From Anaerolineaceae bacterium UBA5224 (GTDB taxonomy: Bacteria > Chloroflexota > Anaerolineae > Anaerolineales > Anaerolineaceae): 9,759 nucleotides of DNA. The notes beneath the pieces were generated by a model, which ran no database searches, had not been told where the DNA came from, and saw only the letters and a program-made list of their open reading frames with translations. Location of the stretch: positions 6,938 to 16,696 of the forward strand of contig DHUW01000083.1 of the NCBI GenBank assembly GCA_002409365.1. Direction: 5' to 3'. Within the stretch, counting starts at the first letter, position 1, and each line of letters starts with the position of its first letter. The position numbers were made by a program, and so were the translations under genes. This document shows, piece by piece, positions 6,644 through 9,759 of the stretch.

Positions 6644-7464
6644 GCCGTCCAACCTCCATCCACAACCAGATTGCTGCCGGTCATGTAGGAACTAGCATCG
6701 CTGCATAAAAAGAGCATGGCAGCATTCATTTCATCCAGGTTTGCCATTCGCCCCAATATAGCACGGGTGCTGTATTGCGCGTTGAATATGGCATCATGAT
6801 CGTTATATACCCCACCAGGTGTCAGTGCGTTGACGCGGATGTTCTTTCCAGCATAGTAGGCAGCCAGGTATCTTGTGAAACCGAGCACGCCAGCTTTGGT
6901 AACGGAATAGTAAACCGGTTTGAACTGGCGGGTACCATCCGGGCGTTCGTAGATACGCTGATCCGGGCCTACCAGTCCATACGTGGAGGCAATGTTGACG
7001 ATCACACCCTGGCCCTGCTGCAGCATCGGGATCACGGCTGCCTGGGAAGCCAGGAATATGCCTGTCAGGTTGACGTCCATTGCTTGCTGCCAGGATTGGA
7101 GCGGATAACTTTCAAATTCGTTCGCATCCTGGGTGGGAAGAGAGGCAGAGTCAAACTTTGGGTCGAGTGCGGCACTGTTGACCAGCACGTCCACACTGCC
7201 ATAAGCCACGAGGGCTTGCCCGACCATGGCTTTGGTCGAATCAGGATCGGTCACATCGACCTCTACTGAATTTGTACGGAAACCCATTTCCTTAAGTTCA
7301 TCGGCGGATTCCGCAGCAAGATCTCCTGAAAGATCAGCCAAAACGACATTAGCCCCAGCTTGAGCCAGGGCAAGACTGAACTGCCTGCCCAGCAAACCAG
7401 CCGCGCCAGTAACTATCGCGGTCTTGCCGGTCATGTCGAATTTTTTAATAATTGAATCTGTCAT
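6637..7464 (-). CDS. Short-chain dehydrogenase/reductase (classical SDR)
   Basis: A complete 275-residue classical SDR that would oxidise or reduce a hydroxyl/keto group of a small molecule with NAD(H). TGAAGLLG (19-26) is the cofactor turn; Asp44 in VLADLS predicts NAD rather than NADP; VDVTD is at 69-73 and NSAA (96-99) replaces the common NNAG. The catalytic residues are Asn132 (VNLTG), Ser160 (NIASTYG), Tyr186 and Lys190 (YSVTK). The C-terminal MTGSNLVVDGGWTAW ending is typical of the gluconate 5-dehydrogenase/3-oxoacyl reductase-like group. The first ATG has only a weak AAGAA site; Met11 has none, so the longer form is kept. It overlaps the downstream CMP-sugar synthetase gene by seven bases. 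An SDR beside a CMP-nonulosonate synthetase recalls ptmA-ptmB of Campylobacter flagellin glycosylation, but orthology is not shown here. The substrate is unknown, probably a sugar or sugar precursor. Confidence 0.92.
   Translation of the reverse strand: MTDSIIKKFDMTGKTAIVTGAAGLLGRQFSLALAQAGANVVLADLSGDLAAESADELKEMGFRTNSVEVDVTDPDSTKAMVGQALVAYGSVDVLVNSAALDPKFDSASLPTQDANEFESYPLQSWQQAMDVNLTGIFLASQAAVIPMLQQGQGVIVNIASTYGLVGPDQRIYERPDGTRQFKPVYYSVTKAGVLGFTRYLAAYYAGKNIRVNALTPGGVYNDHDAIFNAQYSTRAILGRMANLDEMNAAMLFLCSDASSYMTGSNLVVDGGWTAW
6653..6657 (-). promoter_or_regulatory. Ribosome-binding site deciding the start of the cytidylyltransferase-HAD fusion
   Basis: GGAGG on the minus strand, inside the last codons of the SDR gene. 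It stands nine bases from the ATG at 6643 and zero bases from the in-frame TTG at 6652, so it supports the ATG. Confidence 0.75.
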
Positions 7465-7511
7465 TTCTTGTTCTGCCTGTTATCCGCTTGGATTTTACCA
7501 TCAGGCTACTA

Positions 7512-8507
7512 TTATGAGGGTAGCTGGACCGAGCAACCGCTTTGAGATGAACTTTGGCGAGCCACTTCGACAATTTTTTGCACACGCTTGCCATCTGCCA
7601 ACGTGCAATGGGGCAAGTCCTCACCCTGGCAAAGCCGGACAAAGTCCTTCATCTCAGCCAAAAACATATCGTTACGCTGAAATTCGTCTGGCGGGCAAAC
7701 CGTCTGTATGGTTTCCAGCTCTGCGTTTTCAATGGTCGCACAACCCGATCCATTGTCCCAGCGAACACGACCTTTCTCGAAAGAGATCTCGAGTGTGTGA
7801 GAAGGTGGTCGCTGGTAGTAATCCAGGTGAATGGTTCCCAGTGAACCGGAATGGAATCTCAGGATCAACTCAACATTGTCTTCAACGTCCAGTTCCAAAG
7901 GACTTAAATTGCTCAAATTGGCTGAAAGCGATTGCACTTCACCCATCAACCAGCGCAGGTAATCAATCGGATGGGAAAGTGTATTTAATGCCCCTCCGCC
8001 CAGATCTGCCCTGGCAGCATAGGAGTGACGGTAATCTTCCCAGGGGTGCCATCCCGGCAAATATTCGCCCCAGTGTGCATGGGCTTTGAGCGGTTTACCC
8101 AGTTGATTTTCATCGATCAAGGCTTTTATTTGCTGCAGTACCGGATGATAGCGGAAGTGAAAGCCCACCAGGGCAGGTTTGCCCGTTTTGTCGAGCGTTT
8201 CCTGCAGTTCACGAATACCAAGCAGGCTGTCTGAGACCGGCTTTTCTATCAACAATGCCGCACCAGCCCTGGCGGAAGCAGTGGCAACCTCCAGGTGTAA
8301 GGCAGTCGGGTTTGAGACAATCACGCCGTCAGGTTTTTGTGCAAGCGCTTCGTCCAAATTGGTAAAGGAAGGAAAACCAATCAGATCAGTATCAGGTAAG
8401 GTAGCCTGGTGCGTGCGGTAGAACAGCAAGTCTGTCTGCCCCAACGCTTTCAGGTTGCGCAGGTGCCTGCGCCCGATCGAGCCCAATCCTGCGATCAGAA
8501 ATTTCAT
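7512..8507 (-). CDS. Gfo/Idh/MocA-family oxidoreductase
   Basis: A 331-residue NAD(P)-dependent oxidoreductase of the glucose-fructose oxidoreductase/inositol dehydrogenase family. The N-terminal Rossmann domain has AGLGSIGRRH (6-15), the family motif EKP (88-90) with catalytic Lys89 follows, and the C-terminal alpha/beta domain begins near residue 120. DLGGGALNTLSHPIDYLRWLMG (starting at 168) holds the family active-site histidine, His179. Such enzymes oxidise or reduce a ring hydroxyl of sugars, cyclitols or nucleotide sugars; which one is not determined. The ATG overlaps the glycosyltransferase stop codon as ATGA, with AGGAGG five bases upstream, so the two are translationally coupled. A 47-base gap separates it from the upstream end of the SDR gene. 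The last dozen residues (rich in Ser and Gln) are probably a disordered tail. Confidence 0.93.
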   Translation of the reverse strand: MKFLIAGLGSIGRRHLRNLKALGQTDLLFYRTHQATLPDTDLIGFPSFTNLDEALAQKPDGVIVSNPTALHLEVATASARAGAALLIEKPVSDSLLGIRELQETLDKTGKPALVGFHFRYHPVLQQIKALIDENQLGKPLKAHAHWGEYLPGWHPWEDYRHSYAARADLGGGALNTLSHPIDYLRWLMGEVQSLSANLSNLSPLELDVEDNVELILRFHSGSLGTIHLDYYQRPPSHTLEISFEKGRVRWDNGSGCATIENAELETIQTVCPPDEFQRNDMFLAEMKDFVRLCQGEDLPHCTLADGKRVQKIVEVARQSSSQSGCSVQLPS

Positions 8508-9526
8508 TCGTTCCTCCTGTTTTCGTTTAATCCGCGGTAGAGCCAGTTGATCGTGCGTTGTGCCAGTTTTTGGACTAGTCTATTGTTCCAAAGTCCCGGC
8601 TTCTTTTCGGAAGCCTCACTGCTGATGGCAGCCTGGGTTTCGATGCCATCCTGCGCGGCAATCGCCTTGACTTCATCATCGATGGCATTACCAAGCAGGC
8701 GCATGGTCTGCTCGTAGGTGGTCAGGCGCAGATAGCCTTTGGCATCCATCCGGTCGTCCATCTCCACCATGCGACCCATCATCAGGTCGCTCCAACCGTC
8801 ATCCAGCATCTCAGCAAGCACTTCGAGCAGGACTTTTTTGGGGGTGAGCACCTGGAAGTGGTGGGCTGATACCCAGGCTTTGACCCCCTGGTAATCCACC
8901 ACAATATCCTCAATACCGGCAATTTCGCCCTGGTAACGCTCTTCGGACCGACCGGAGTTGTCCATGTATTCCTCTTCCCACTTGCGCGGGATCAGGTTGC
9001 CTCGCTGGACCTTGCCGGGATGCTCAGCTTCATAGTTTTTGACCCACTGCAGCGTGCTTTCAGAGCTCATCACGACCCGCTGCTTGATATAAAAGCCGGT
9101 AACTGCGCCAACCCTGGGGTAGGTATCGAGGATTTGCAGATGCTTCGACAGCCAACCTGGAAGATGATAGACATCATCATCCGTATACGCAATCACCTCG
9201 CCCTGGGCAAGGTTGGCGATCCGCCAGAGCGCGTTCAGCTTGCCGATATTTTGTTGGGAAAGCACCAGTGTGTCAATTTTTCCATTCAGATGCAGTTCTT
9301 TCAGGAAATCTGTCATCTCCTGGCAGGAGCCGTTATCGAAAACCAATAATTCGAACGGTTCAGGTGTGTTGGCGATGATGCTTTCCAACGTCAGTCGGGT
9401 GACATCCAGGCGGTGCTGGAAGTAGCCAGCCTGGTTGGGGGCGTATACCAGCACAGCTACGGTTACCCGTGGGGGTTCGAAACCGAGCTGTTGACCACGG
9501 GATGGATTAGTTCCCAATCGTGCCAT
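8504..9526 (-). CDS. Family 2 (GT-A) glycosyltransferase
   Basis: A 340-residue cytosolic or membrane-peripheral GT-A glycosyltransferase. The nucleotide-sugar-binding strand and loop is VFDNGS (62-67), and the metal-binding DXD-type motif is YTDDDVY (114-120). The usual link between them, NIGKLNALWRIANLAQGEVI, is also recognisable (from residue 93). A GWSDLMMGRMVEMDDRMDAKGY segment (from 244) occupies the place of the ED/acceptor-binding region. There is no transmembrane helix; the C-terminal tail is basic (WNNRLVQKLAQRTINWLYRG) and amphipathic, which would allow membrane association. The ATG at 9526 overlaps the upstream stop codon as TGATG, with GGAGG six bases before it. It probably adds a sugar to the growing glycan made by the locus. 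Donor and acceptor cannot be inferred from sequence, and use of the CMP-activated sugar is only one possibility since GT2 enzymes more often use UDP- or GDP-sugars. Confidence 0.9.
   Translation of the reverse strand: MARLGTNPSRGQQLGFEPPRVTVAVLVYAPNQAGYFQHRLDVTRLTLESIIANTPEPFELLVFDNGSCQEMTDFLKELHLNGKIDTLVLSQQNIGKLNALWRIANLAQGEVIAYTDDDVYHLPGWLSKHLQILDTYPRVGAVTGFYIKQRVVMSSESTLQWVKNYEAEHPGKVQRGNLIPRKWEEEYMDNSGRSEERYQGEIAGIEDIVVDYQGVKAWVSAHHFQVLTPKKVLLEVLAEMLDDGWSDLMMGRMVEMDDRMDAKGYLRLTTYEQTMRLLGNAIDDEVKAIAAQDGIETQAAISSEASEKKPGLWNNRLVQKLAQRTINWLYRGLNENRRNE
8513..8518 (-). promoter_or_regulatory. Strong ribosome-binding site of the Gfo/Idh/MocA gene
   Basis: AGGAGG on the minus strand, five bases before the ATG at 8507 and within the last codons of the glycosyltransferase gene. 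It supports the chosen start at the ATGA overlap. Confidence 0.8.
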
Positions 9527-9759
9527 CAGCTGCCTCCCAATCCGGATTCAGTAAGTTTGCGATCCATCTCGGCCTGTTTGACCCTCTCAATCCTGGCTTT
9601 GCGGGGGTGAAAGAGCTTGAAAAGCCTTTGGGTCAGATCGTAATTGCCAGACTTTAAAAGTGGTGCGTTTTGAAATTCACGCCAGAAACGGATCCAGGTA
9701 AACGGTATTGGCTTGAGTTTTCCATCCGCCAATTGGTGAGAGGCATCATCGAGTGTAAA
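9526..9759 (-). CDS. C-terminal end of an unrecognised protein (cut by window edge)
   Basis: The reading frame ending with TGA at 9528-9526 stays open to the right edge, giving 77 codons. A TTG at 9732 could in principle be a start, but no ribosome-binding site precedes it and the frame continues upstream (residues FTLDDASHQ), so this is most likely the tail of a longer gene. The tail is basic and aromatic (TWIRFWREF, LTQRLFKLFHPRKARIERV) and hydrophilic at the end, like the C-terminus of a peripheral membrane enzyme such as a glycosyltransferase. I do not recognise a family. The one-base overlap with the glycosyltransferase start places it in the same operon. Confidence 0.6.
   Translation of the reverse strand, partial: FTLDDASHQLADGKLKPIPFTWIRFWREFQNAPLLKSGNYDLTQRLFKLFHPRKARIERVKQAEMDRKLTESGLGGS
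9533..9537 (-). promoter_or_regulatory. Ribosome-binding site of the GT2 gene
   Basis: GGAGG (within GGGAGG) on the minus strand, six bases before the ATG at 9526 and inside the end of the upstream gene. It supports the start at the TGATG overlap. Confidence 0.78.

Noticed and set aside
5414..6652. Longer form of the cytidylyltransferase-HAD fusion starting at a TTG at 6652
   Set aside because: The GGAGG site directly abuts the TTG, leaving no spacing, while the ATG nine bases downstream has a workable distance and aligns better with the short N-terminus of the family.
7424..8089. 221-residue plus-strand open frame opposite the Gfo/Idh/MocA gene
   Set aside because: The minus-strand gene is unambiguous and the plus-strand product shows no domain; it is a shadow frame.
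9526..9732. Complete 68-residue small protein starting at a TTG at 9732
   Set aside because: The frame is open to the window edge, no ribosome-binding site precedes the TTG, and the sequence reads like the tail of a longer protein.

Overview
The window is one unidirectional block of a bacterial surface-glycan (or glycoprotein-sugar) locus. All eleven genes lie on the minus strand, so transcription runs from base 9759 towards base 1. Junctions are very tight: several start and stop codons overlap, and the longest gap is 59 bases. There are no tRNA or rRNA genes, no transposon remnants, no CRISPR array and no gene-free stretch over 300 bases. No convincing terminator or promoter is visible, so the transcript probably starts beyond the right edge and continues past the left edge.

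In order of transcription the genes are: the C-terminal end of an unrecognised protein (right edge); a GT-A family 2 glycosyltransferase; a Gfo/Idh/MocA oxidoreductase; a short-chain dehydrogenase (SDR); a CMP-nonulosonate synthetase fused to a KdsC-like HAD phosphatase; a radical SAM enzyme with a SPASM/twitch-like C-terminus; a NeuB-family sugar-acid synthase without the usual SAF domain; a large GT-B-like capsule-type protein with a four-cysteine cluster; a second, divergent acylneuraminate-cytidylyltransferase-like protein; a D-isomer-specific 2-hydroxyacid dehydrogenase; and the N-terminus of a second SDR (left edge).

The genes read together as production and transfer of an unusual acidic sugar. 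The NeuB-like enzyme would condense phosphoenolpyruvate with an aldose, the HAD domain could remove a phosphate from the product, and the cytidylyltransferases would activate it as a CMP-sugar. The redox enzymes and the radical SAM enzyme would modify the sugar or make its precursor, and the two glycosyltransferase-like proteins would use it. The usual upstream enzymes (hydrolysing UDP-sugar epimerase, PLP aminotransferase, acyltransferase) are not in the window, so the identity of the sugar cannot be read from the sequence. The SAF-less synthase, the radical SAM enzyme, the second cytidylyltransferase and the 2-hydroxyacid dehydrogenase together suggest something other than plain sialic acid, but this is inference.

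The organism is a bacterium with moderate GC content, ordinary Shine-Dalgarno sites (AGGAGG type) and the standard genetic code. The general flavour of the proteins would fit an environmental anaerobe such as a member of Chloroflexota/Anaerolineae. That is a weak impression with no phylogenetic marker in the window to support it.
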